A DNA stretch of 64,000 nt, from positions 1,113,769 through 1,177,768 of the forward strand of contig JAEUKT010000002.1 in NCBI GenBank assembly GCA_016794125.1. The letters are read 5' to 3'. This document shows, piece by piece, positions 55,569 to 62,510 of the stretch (positions are counted from its first letter, which is position 1; each line of letters starts with the position of its first letter). This DNA is from Alphaproteobacteria bacterium. Lineage in GTDB: Bacteria; Pseudomonadota; Alphaproteobacteria; Micavibrionales; UBA2020. Position numbers and translations under genes: made by a program. A model generated the notes under the pieces. It had not been told where the DNA came from, searched no databases, and worked only from the letters and a program-made list of their open reading frames with translations.

Positions 55569-55964
55569 TTATTCAGCAGCGGGAGCTTCGGCAGCCGGCG
55601 CTTCGGCAGCTGCTTCAACCTTCGGTGCCGCCGCTTTTTCAGCGCGTTTTTTCGCGCGGTCGGTCATTTTCGCTTTTGCAACGGCTTTCTCGACGTTGTT
55701 TTTACGTGCGGGCATGGGGGCGAGACCTGCTTTGCCCATGAAGATCGCGACGCGGTCGGAAACTTGCGCGCCGACGGAGACCCAATATTTAATGCGTTCG
55801 CCGTTCAGCACGACGCGCTTGGGATCGTCTTTCGCCAGTTTCGGGTCGTAGGTGCCCAGACGTTCCAGGAAGTTACCGTCGCGGGGCTTGCGGCTGTCAG
55901 CGACGACGACGTGGTAGTAAGGCTTTTTCTTGGCGCCTGCGCGGGCCATGCGGATTTTCAACAT
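55569..55964 (-). CDS. rpsP: 30S ribosomal protein S16
   Basis: 131 residues. [40 protein letters not shown] and [18 protein letters not shown] are the S16 core (about 80 residues). The remainder is a basic stretch followed by an Ala/Glu/Pro tail ending AEAPAAE, a common alphaproteobacterial extension. Second gene of the ffh operon. Confidence 0.97.
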   Translation of the reverse strand: MLKIRMARAGAKKKPYYHVVVADSRKPRDGNFLERLGTYDPKLAKDDPKRVVLNGERIKYWVSVGAQVSDRVAIFMGKAGLAPMPARKNNVEKAVAKAKMTDRAKKRAEKAAAPKVEAAAEAPAAEAPAAE

Positions 55965-56056
55965 TTGGTTTTCTTTCTTTCGTTTGATTAAGGTTTATCC
56001 GGTTGCGTTCATGTCAGGATGAAAAGCCCTGCAACCAAGGGGCCTTTCAAATTCCG

Positions 56057-57550
56057 TTATTTCTTTTTGTCCCCCTGCAGCAGCGCCGCGATATCGGGCA
56101 TGCCGTCGCCGCCGCCTTTCGCAAAGGGGTTTTCGCCAAGCGGGCCTTTGCCGAGAGAGCTTTCCATGTTCTTGGCCATCTGTTCCATTTCGCCAAGGCC
56201 GCCGCCGCCGAACAGCGCGCCCATATTGCGCATCATGCCCTTGCCGCCCAGTTTCTGCATGCGCTTCATCATCGTCTGCATGTCCTGAAACTGTTTCAGC
56301 AGGCGGTTCACGTCCTGCACGGTCACGCCCGACCCCGCCGCGATGCGCTTGCGGCGCGAGGCGTTGAGGCTGTCGGGCTTCGCGCGTTCCGATTTGGTCA
56401 TCGACAGGATGATCGCCTCCTGACGCTTCAGGATGCTGTCGTCCACATTGGCGTTTTCCATCATGCCTTTCAGCTTGCCCGCGCCCGGCATAAAGCCCAT
56501 CAGGCCGGACAACCCGCCCATTTTCTTCATCTGCTTCAGCTGGGTCAGGAAATCTTCAAGGTCGAAGCTGCCTTTCGCCATTTTTTCGGCGGCTTTTTGC
56601 GCGTCTTCGATATTGATGGTTTCGGCAGCCTTTTCGACCAGCGAAACGATATCGCCCATGTCGAGGATGCGGCCCGCCACGCGTTTCGCATCGAACGCCT
56701 GCAGCGCATCGACCTGTTCGCCCATGCCGATAAACTTGATCGGCTTGCCGGTGACGGAGCGCATGGAAAGCGCCGCGCCGCCGCGTGAATCGCCGTCGAC
56801 GCGTGTCAGCACGATACCGGTGATGCCGATACGCTCGTTGAAATTCTTGGCGGTGTTGACCGCGTCCTGACCGGTCAGCGCATCTGCCACCAGCAGGATT
56901 TCGACAGGCTTCGCCAGATCGCGCACATCCGCCAGTTCCTGCATCAGCGCCTCGTCGATCGACAAACGGCCGGCGCTGTCGAGGATGATGATGTCGTAGC
57001 CTTCAAGGCGGCCCATTTCGAGCGCGCGCTTGGTGATTTTTTCGGGCTTGTCGCCCTTGACGATCGGCAGGCTGCCCGCGCCGACCTTTTGCGCAAGGAT
57101 ATCCAGCTGTTCCTGCGCGGCGGGGCGGTAAATGTCGAGCGATGCGAGCAGAACCTTTTTGCGCTGCTTGTCCTGCAGGAATTTCGCGAGCTTGCCCGCA
57201 GTGGTGGTTTTTCCCGAACCCTGCAAACCGGCCATCAGGATGACGGCGGGGGCGGGGACGTTCAGGTTGATCGCGCTGTCTTCATGGCCCAGCGTTTCGA
57301 CCAGCTGGTCATGGACGATCTTGACGACCTGCTGGCCGGGTTTCACCGAACGCAGGACTTTTTCGCCGACCGCCTCTGCCTTGACCTTTTCAACGAATGC
57401 CTTCGCGACGGGCAGGGCCACATCGGCTTCCAGCAATGCCACCCGCACCATGCGCAGCGCTTCGTTGACGTCGTCCTCGCGCAGCGTGCCGCGCTTGGTC
57501 AGACCGTCAAAGATGCCGCCGAGGCGGTTGGAAAGGCTTTCGAACATCAA
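56057..57550 (-). CDS. ffh: Signal recognition particle protein Ffh
   Basis: 497 residues. The N domain (FESLSNRLGGIFDGLTKRGT), the GTPase P-loop (GLQGSGKTTTAGKLAKFL), DSAGRLSIDEALM, and a C-terminal Met-rich M domain (QFQDMQTMMKRMQKLGGKGM) are complete. It binds 4.5S RNA and signal sequences for co-translational targeting. First gene of the operon, with a near-consensus promoter 113 bp upstream. Confidence 0.97.
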   Translation of the reverse strand: MMFESLSNRLGGIFDGLTKRGTLREDDVNEALRMVRVALLEADVALPVAKAFVEKVKAEAVGEKVLRSVKPGQQVVKIVHDQLVETLGHEDSAINLNVPAPAVILMAGLQGSGKTTTAGKLAKFLQDKQRKKVLLASLDIYRPAAQEQLDILAQKVGAGSLPIVKGDKPEKITKRALEMGRLEGYDIIILDSAGRLSIDEALMQELADVRDLAKPVEILLVADALTGQDAVNTAKNFNERIGITGIVLTRVDGDSRGGAALSMRSVTGKPIKFIGMGEQVDALQAFDAKRVAGRILDMGDIVSLVEKAAETINIEDAQKAAEKMAKGSFDLEDFLTQLKQMKKMGGLSGLMGFMPGAGKLKGMMENANVDDSILKRQEAIILSMTKSERAKPDSLNASRRKRIAAGSGVTVQDVNRLLKQFQDMQTMMKRMQKLGGKGMMRNMGALFGGGGLGEMEQMAKNMESSLGKGPLGENPFAKGGGDGMPDIAALLQGDKKK

Positions 57551-57662
57551 AAATCCTCAAAACCAGTTAACCCCAGTGAGCGTAACTTCGCCGACTGGGG
57601 GACGCGGAGCGTGTAAGATCATCCATGAATAGGGGGATGCCTTGCTCAACAAAACTGTAGGG

Positions 57663-57692
57663 TTTATAGGGCATTTTACGGCAAAGTGTCAA
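57663..57692 (-). promoter_or_regulatory. Sigma-70-like promoter of ffh-rpsP-rimM
   Basis: On the minus strand TTGACA (57692-57687) and TATAAA (57668-57663), 18-bp spacer, upstream of ffh. Confidence 0.7.
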
Positions 57693-57763
57693 GGAATGCG
57701 GGGTTTTAGCCCGCAACCCTGAACCGGCTAACCCCTTGTTTTACTGCCAAGCCCCTCATTTTG

Positions 57764-57792
57764 TTGACATTATGGAATTGTCAGCCTAATCT
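57764..57792 (+). promoter_or_regulatory. Sigma-70-like promoter of the ankyrin-epmA operon
   Basis: TTGACA (57764-57769) and TAATCT (57787-57792), 17-bp spacer, 30 bp before the first ankyrin gene. Confidence 0.65.
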
Positions 57793-57821
57793 TTTCGTCA
57801 GTCTTAAAGAAGGATTCTGCC

Positions 57822-58460
57822 ATGGGCAGCCGCGCCATGAACAACAACCTGCTGAACGCCGCCAAAAAGGGCGATACGGATTCGGTCGATGAAATGGCAT
57901 CCGAAGGTGCCGATGTCGATACCGCAGATATCAACGGGCGCACCGGCCTGTGGTTCGCCGCCAGCAACGGCGACCGCGACATGATCCAGATGCTGTTCAA
58001 GCATGGCGCAGATGCCAACCAGGAAGATAATGACGGCATCACCCCGCTCATCAAGGCGCTGGAGGTGAAGCACTGGAACATCGCCAAGCAATTGCTGGAG
58101 CGTGCGGACATCAACCATCAAGGCGGCGACACTCATTTCACCGCGCTGCATTCCGCGCTCAACATCGACCTCAAGGAAGAAGACACGCAGCGCGTCGAAT
58201 TCGTGATGCGCAACGGCGGCAACGCGCGGCAGGCGAATGCGCAGGGCCAGTCGCCGCTCGACCTTGCCCGCATCCATGGCAAGACATGGCCGCATGCGCT
58301 GAAACTTGCCGAAGTGATGGAAGAATACAAAAACGGCATCGAGGCGCGCGACAAATATCTGGCCGACAAACGCGACCGCGGCATCATGCAGGAAATGCAG
58401 GGCACGACCGCCCCCGTGACCGCCCCCGCAACCGCACGTTTCCGCCGCCCGCAGCCATGA
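57822..58460 (+). CDS. Ankyrin-repeat protein 1
   Basis: 212 residues. Ankyrin units are visible at about 5-35 (LLNAAKKGDTDSVDEMASEG), 36-70 (DINGRTGLWFAASNGDRDMI), 71-103 and 105-150 (GDTHFTALHSALNID), plus a degenerate one (NAQGQSPLDLARIHGK). A short disordered Thr/Pro/Ala tail follows. No signal peptide, so cytoplasmic; ankyrin repeats mediate protein binding. AAGGA precedes the start. Its stop overlaps the next gene (ATGA). Confidence 0.88.
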   Translation: MGSRAMNNNLLNAAKKGDTDSVDEMASEGADVDTADINGRTGLWFAASNGDRDMIQMLFKHGADANQEDNDGITPLIKALEVKHWNIAKQLLERADINHQGGDTHFTALHSALNIDLKEEDTQRVEFVMRNGGNARQANAQGQSPLDLARIHGKTWPHALKLAEVMEEYKNGIEARDKYLADKRDRGIMQEMQGTTAPVTAPATARFRRPQP

Positions 58461-59110
58461 CCGACACGCCCTTTACGCCCGCCGAGCTGAACAACGCGCT
58501 GCTGCGCGCCGTCCGCGAGGGCGATATTGTCGTATTTCAGGAGGCGCTGAATTCGGGCGCGAATGCGTCTTACACCGATCCTGCGACGGGCCGCAGCCTG
58601 TTCTTTACCGCTATCGACCAGCTGGACAGCGAAAATGGCGTTGCGCCCCGCGACGGCGCACACCTGATTATCATGATGGGGCTGATCAATCACGGCGCGG
58701 ATGTAAATGCGCGTGACAACAACGGCATATCGCCTTTGAATTACACTTTGCAAAAAGAAAACATCACGGCCGCGACAATTTTGCTGGCATCGAAGGCCAA
58801 CCCCGACGAGAATTTCCCGCCGAACGGCGACACGCCGCTGCATTTGGCGGTGCGCCTTGCGCTGGCGGGGCAGGGGGTGCGGCTGCTGGATAACCTCTTG
58901 CTGATGAAGGCCGACCCGACGGTGAAGAATAACGCGGGTGTCTCCGCGCTTGACCTGCTCGGCCAGTTCGCGGCAGGGCCGGAGGATCTGGCGGTCGTGC
59001 GCGATAAACTCGCCCATTCGCCGCACGCTATGGGCGCGATGGCCGAACAACGCGACGCGCATCAGGAAAATTTGCGCCAGCAAGCAAAACGCTTTAAGCT
59101 CGGCCAATGA
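58457..59110 (+). CDS. Ankyrin-repeat protein 2
   Basis: 217 residues from ATG 58457. Units include LLRAVREGDIVVFQEALNSG, GLINHGADVNARDNNGISPL and NFPPNGDTPLHLAVRLALAG. It ends in a helical Gln-rich tail (HQENLRQQAKRFKLG). It overlaps both neighbours by ATGA junctions, so it is translated with ankyrin protein 1 and EpmA. A link to EF-P modification is suggested only by this arrangement. Confidence 0.86.
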   Translation: MTDTPFTPAELNNALLRAVREGDIVVFQEALNSGANASYTDPATGRSLFFTAIDQLDSENGVAPRDGAHLIIMMGLINHGADVNARDNNGISPLNYTLQKENITAATILLASKANPDENFPPNGDTPLHLAVRLALAGQGVRLLDNLLLMKADPTVKNNAGVSALDLLGQFAAGPEDLAVVRDKLAHSPHAMGAMAEQRDAHQENLRQQAKRFKLGQ

Positions 59111-60114
59111 CCAACTGGTGGCATCCCGACATCTTCATGAAAAAGATCCCGCATTTGCAGGAACGCGCCCGCATATTCGGTCAGGTGCGTGCGTTTTTCA
59201 ATGCGCGGGGGTACCTGGAGGTTGAAACGCCCGCGCTGCAGGTGGCTCCCTGCATGGAGGCGCATATTCAGGGATTTAAAACCGAACTGGTCAGCGCCGA
59301 CCGCCAGAGCAAGCGGGATATGTACCTGCATACCAGCCCCGAATTCGCGATGAAGAAATTGCTGGTGGCGGGGCTGCCCAAGATTTACCAGTTAGCAAAA
59401 GTATTCCGCAACTGCGAAGGATCGCGCTGGCACAGTCCTGAATTCGCCATGCTGGAATGGTACCAGCTGGGCATGGATTACAAGGATATGATGCAGGAAA
59501 CCATCGAGCTTGTGCGCCATATCCTGCGCAAGCCCGTCATGGCGAATGGCCGCGCCTGTGACCCCGCGATTGACTGGGAAAAGATCACGGTGGTCGATGC
59601 GTTGCAAAAATATGCGGGCGTCGATATATCGGCCAATCTTGGCAACCTTGCGCATATCCGCGCCGAAGCCGCGCGCATCAACGTCTATGTCTCGCCGCAT
59701 GACGACTGGGAAAACGCGCTTTTGAAGATTTTGATGGAAAAGGTGGAGCCGAATTTGGGCGCGCCTGCACCTACGATCATTTACGACTACCCTGTTTCGA
59801 TGGCGGCATTGTCGCGTCCGAAACCGGAAGACGGCCGGTTTGCCGAACGCTTCGAGGTGTATATCTGCGGTGTCGAAATCGCCAATGCCTTCGGCGAACT
59901 GACGGATGCCAAGGTGCAGCGGGAGCGTTTTATCGCCGATGTCGACCTTCGCAAAAAAGTATATGGCGACGATTATCCTGTGGACGAAGAATTCCTGTCT
60001 GCGCTGGAATTCGGCCTGCCGCCCTGCAGCGGTAATGCGCTGGGGCTGGACCGGCTGGTCATGCTGGCCGCGGGGGTTGAGGATATCGACCTTGTGCAGG
60101 CGGTACCGGTATAA
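59107..60114 (+). CDS. epmA: EF-P lysine ligase EpmA (PoxA/GenX)
   Basis: 335 residues. It is a class II lysyl-tRNA-synthetase-like catalytic core without the anticodon-binding domain: VETPALQVAPCMEAHI, YLHTSPEFAMKKLL, FRNCEGSRWHSPEFAMLEWY (motif 2), and SGNALGLDRLVMLAAG (motif 3). It attaches (R)-beta-lysine or lysine to elongation factor P. Neither efp nor epmB is in the window. It is the last gene of the ankyrin operon, joined by an ATGA overlap, with a terminator at its stop. Confidence 0.93.
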   Translation: MTNWWHPDIFMKKIPHLQERARIFGQVRAFFNARGYLEVETPALQVAPCMEAHIQGFKTELVSADRQSKRDMYLHTSPEFAMKKLLVAGLPKIYQLAKVFRNCEGSRWHSPEFAMLEWYQLGMDYKDMMQETIELVRHILRKPVMANGRACDPAIDWEKITVVDALQKYAGVDISANLGNLAHIRAEAARINVYVSPHDDWENALLKILMEKVEPNLGAPAPTIIYDYPVSMAALSRPKPEDGRFAERFEVYICGVEIANAFGELTDAKVQRERFIADVDLRKKVYGDDYPVDEEFLSALEFGLPPCSGNALGLDRLVMLAAGVEDIDLVQAVPV

Positions 60115-60145
60115 AAAAAGCCCCTCGCAAGCGAGGGGCTTTTTT
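60114..60145. terminator. Bidirectional terminator after epmA
   Basis: AAGCCCCTCGC and GCGAGGGGCTT form the stem with a 2-base loop, flanked by an A run and a T run; it can serve both epmA and the convergent small secreted-protein gene. Confidence 0.93.
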
Positions 60146-60158
60146 ACGCGGTATGAAA

Positions 60159-60602
60159 TTACTTTTCCGTCAGCGATTTGCCGTCGAAGTTATACGTGAC
60201 GGTTTTCTTCACGCTCGGGCAGCACATGGGGTCGCCCTTGGCGAAGGTCATTTGTTCGACGGTGATCACGCCGTCCTTCACTTGCGGCTTTTCGGTCGTG
60301 CCGTTGACGGAAAATGTCGCGGCTTCGGTGAATGTGCCGGGCGTGCCTTTCAGGACGCTGATGTTATCATGGGAATAGGACGCGCCCATCGTGGACCAGG
60401 TCAGCACGATTTCTTCCGCGCCGTCGCGGTCGAGGTCGGCGACGGTATGGCCGACCGCGATCGCTTCCTCGCGGTTGGCGGCATCGGCCTTGCTGGCCAG
60501 ATACGCGCTTACGGCGGCCTCGGCTTCCTTGTCCGAAGGGGCGGCGACGGCCGGCGATGCGACCAGCATGGCCAAGGCCAGAAGCGTGAGGAATTTTGTC
60601 AT
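60159..60602 (-). CDS. Small secreted protein with EF-hand-like loop
   Basis: 147 residues from ATG 60602, which starts a clear signal peptide (MTKFLTLLALAMLVASPAVA) and has AAGG upstream; a longer in-frame ATG is less likely. The mature part has VADLDRDGAEEIVLTW, an EF-hand/FG-GAP-like calcium loop, and GDPMCCPSVKKTVTYNFDG with paired Cys. Periplasmic or secreted; function unknown. Confidence 0.78.
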   Translation of the reverse strand: MTKFLTLLALAMLVASPAVAAPSDKEAEAAVSAYLASKADAANREEAIAVGHTVADLDRDGAEEIVLTWSTMGASYSHDNISVLKGTPGTFTEAATFSVNGTTEKPQVKDGVITVEQMTFAKGDPMCCPSVKKTVTYNFDGKSLTEK

Positions 60603-60681
60603 GATGAATACCTTTATATGAGGTTTATACAGGTTATACGGCTGAAAAAGCTTAACCCTGCGGGAAGCTTCCGTCAAAGGC

Positions 60682-61353
60682 TTAGCCGACTTTTAACGCC
60701 GCCTGGTTCATGGCTTCGGTAAAGTCACGGATGGCGGTTGCGCCGCCGCCCGGGTATTCCCAGATGGATGTGGATGCGCAGATGAAATCGGCGCCGGCCT
60801 TGATGATATCGCGGCAATTGCTGGGCTTGATACCGCCCGCCGCCACGCAGGGCACTTCCATAAGCGTGCTCCACCAGGTCAGGATATTGGGAGACACCAT
60901 GTATTTGGGCGCCGATGCCTCGATCGGGTAATAGGGGGAACGGGTGGTGAAAAACGGGCCGAAGCTGACATAATCCGCCTCGTTCTCCGCCGCTGTCATG
61001 GCAAGGTGCTTGCTGTCCATGCAGGTCGCGCCGATGATTTTATCGGGGCCCAGCAGTTTGCGCGCATCCTTGACGCGCATGTCATACACGCCCACATGCG
61101 CGCCGTCGGCATCCATTTCGCGGGCCAGTTCCACGCGGTTGTTGATGATGAAGGCGACGCCGTGCTTGTGCGCGATCGGCATCAGCTTTTCAATCGCGCG
61201 TTTCCACTGGTCGTCGTCGCGCGTTTCAAGGCGCAGCTGCAATGACGCGACGGGCCCCGCCTCGAACGCCCGCTCCAACTGGGGCGCGAAGGCCTCCGGC
61301 ACCAAATTCGGCGGGGTCATGATGTAAAGCTGGCAGCCGGAGGAATCGTTCAT
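60682..61353 (-). CDS. thiE: Thiamine-phosphate-synthase-like protein
   Basis: 223 residues. The TIM-barrel shows QLYIMTPPN, ASLQLRLETRDDDQW, FIINNRVELAREMDADGAHV, IIGATCMDSKHLAMTAAENE, ADYVSFGPFFTTRSPY and VAAGGIKPSN, in ThiE order. ThiE joins HMP-PP and the thiazole phosphate. Several positions are unusual (Gln-Leu-Arg where ThiE has Gln-x-R/K, Asn-Asn-Arg for ND), so it may be a divergent ThiE/TenI. No other thiamine genes are nearby. Transcribed after the fructose-bisphosphate aldolase gene. Confidence 0.75.
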   Translation of the reverse strand: MNDSSGCQLYIMTPPNLVPEAFAPQLERAFEAGPVASLQLRLETRDDDQWKRAIEKLMPIAHKHGVAFIINNRVELAREMDADGAHVGVYDMRVKDARKLLGPDKIIGATCMDSKHLAMTAAENEADYVSFGPFFTTRSPYYPIEASAPKYMVSPNILTWWSTLMEVPCVAAGGIKPSNCRDIIKAGADFICASTSIWEYPGGGATAIRDFTEAMNQAALKVG

Positions 61354-61409
61354 TTTTTCTTTTTATGATTGCCGCAGATTTTGAGTGTTGTGGCGCGGGA
61401 GGGAAGCAT

Positions 61410-61438
61410 CCCCGCCCCTGCGTCACGCAAGGGCGGGG
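61410..61438. repeat. Near-perfect 14-bp inverted repeat with 1-base loop
   Basis: CCCCGCCCCTGCGT and ACGCAAGGGCGGGG flank a single base, with one mismatch, between fba and the ThiE-like gene. No T run follows on the minus strand, so it is more an mRNA stability or processing hairpin than a terminator. Confidence 0.55.
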
Positions 61439-61448
61439 GTATCTTTTA

Positions 61449-62423
61449 TCAGACATCTTTGCCGAGATAGATGTCCATGATCTTGTCGAGCATCGCCATC
61501 GCTTCGTCGCGCGGGCGCTGGAAGCAGTTGCGGCCGATGATCGAGCCGTTGCCGCCGCCTTCATAGATCGCGCGCGCGTCTTCATAGACGCCTTCCTGAT
61601 CCTTGGTCGCGCCGCCCGAAAACACCACAAGGCGGCGTCCGGCGAAGGAAGACTGCATGACATGCGCCACGCGTTCCGCCTGCGTGCCGATCTTGATTTT
61701 TTGTTCTTCGTAGACTTTTTTCGCCTCGGGCAGCTCAAGGTGATCGGTCGACAGCTTCACCTTGATGATATGTGCGCCCAGCTGCGCCGCCATATGCGCG
61801 CCATAGGCGATCATGTCGATGGCGGTTTCGCCTTCTTTTGATACTTTGGGGCCGCGCACATAGGACCACATGACGGTCGCGATGCCGTAGGATTTCGCTT
61901 CTTCCGACAGCGCGCGGATTTCTTCCTGCTGCTCCAGCATGTATTCGGAGCCGGGATAGATCGTGAAGCCGATCGCCGAGCAGCCAAGGCGCAGCGCGTC
62001 CTTGATCGACCCGTTGACCGACTGGTCCTTCGCCTGGATCAGGCTGTTGGAGGAGTTGATTTTCAGGATCAGCGGAATGGCGCCCGCAAACGTGTCCGCG
62101 CCCGCTTCCAGCGCGCCGAGCGGCGCTGCATAGGCGTTGCAGCCGGAATCAATCGCCATCTGGTAATGGTAATGGGGATCGTAGGCGGCGGGGTTGACCG
62201 CGAAGCTGCGCGCGGGGCCATGCTCGAAACCCTGATCGACGGGCAGGATGACCATCTTGCCGGTGCCGGCCAGCTTGCCGGTCATCAGGATGCGGCTGAT
62301 GCTGGCTTTCGTGCCGGGATTGTCGCTTTCGTAATACGACAGGATTTTTTTCACTTCGGCGGTCAGGCCGCGTGCATTGCTATTCGTTGCCGGCATTTTC
62401 TGTACTTTCTGGCTGACGCTCAT
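61449..62423 (-). CDS. fbaB: Class I (DhnA-type) fructose-bisphosphate aldolase
   Basis: 324 residues from ATG 62423 (AAGAAGGGTG upstream). VILPVDQGFEHGPARSFAVN, DSGCNAYAAPLGALEAG, GCSAIGFTIYPGSEY, MWSYVRGPKVSKEGE and HIIKVKLSTDH (Schiff-base Lys region) are typical of archaeal/DhnA-type class I aldolases. It cleaves fructose-1,6-bisphosphate in the cytoplasm. Downstream is the ThiE-like gene. Confidence 0.92.
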   Translation of the reverse strand: MSVSQKVQKMPATNSNARGLTAEVKKILSYYESDNPGTKASISRILMTGKLAGTGKMVILPVDQGFEHGPARSFAVNPAAYDPHYHYQMAIDSGCNAYAAPLGALEAGADTFAGAIPLILKINSSNSLIQAKDQSVNGSIKDALRLGCSAIGFTIYPGSEYMLEQQEEIRALSEEAKSYGIATVMWSYVRGPKVSKEGETAIDMIAYGAHMAAQLGAHIIKVKLSTDHLELPEAKKVYEEQKIKIGTQAERVAHVMQSSFAGRRLVVFSGGATKDQEGVYEDARAIYEGGGNGSIIGRNCFQRPRDEAMAMLDKIMDIYLGKDV

Positions 62424-62454
62424 TTTTACACCCTTCTTGCGCTGTTTGAAGGGT

Positions 62455-62483
62455 ATTTTAGGGGGGGCGGGGCACCAAATCAA
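62455..62483 (-). promoter_or_regulatory. Sigma-70-like promoter of fbaB
   Basis: On the minus strand TTGATT (62483-62478) and TAAAAT (62460-62455), 17-bp spacer, 31 bp before the aldolase ATG. Confidence 0.6.
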
Positions 62484-62488
62484 GCCTT

Positions 62489-62510
62489 CAAAAGCCCTGT
62501 AAAATCAGGG
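62489..62510 (-). terminator. Terminator of the cadherin-like repeat gene
   Basis: On the minus strand CCCTG and CAGGG flank six bases and run into CTTTT, directly after the stop codon. Confidence 0.6.
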
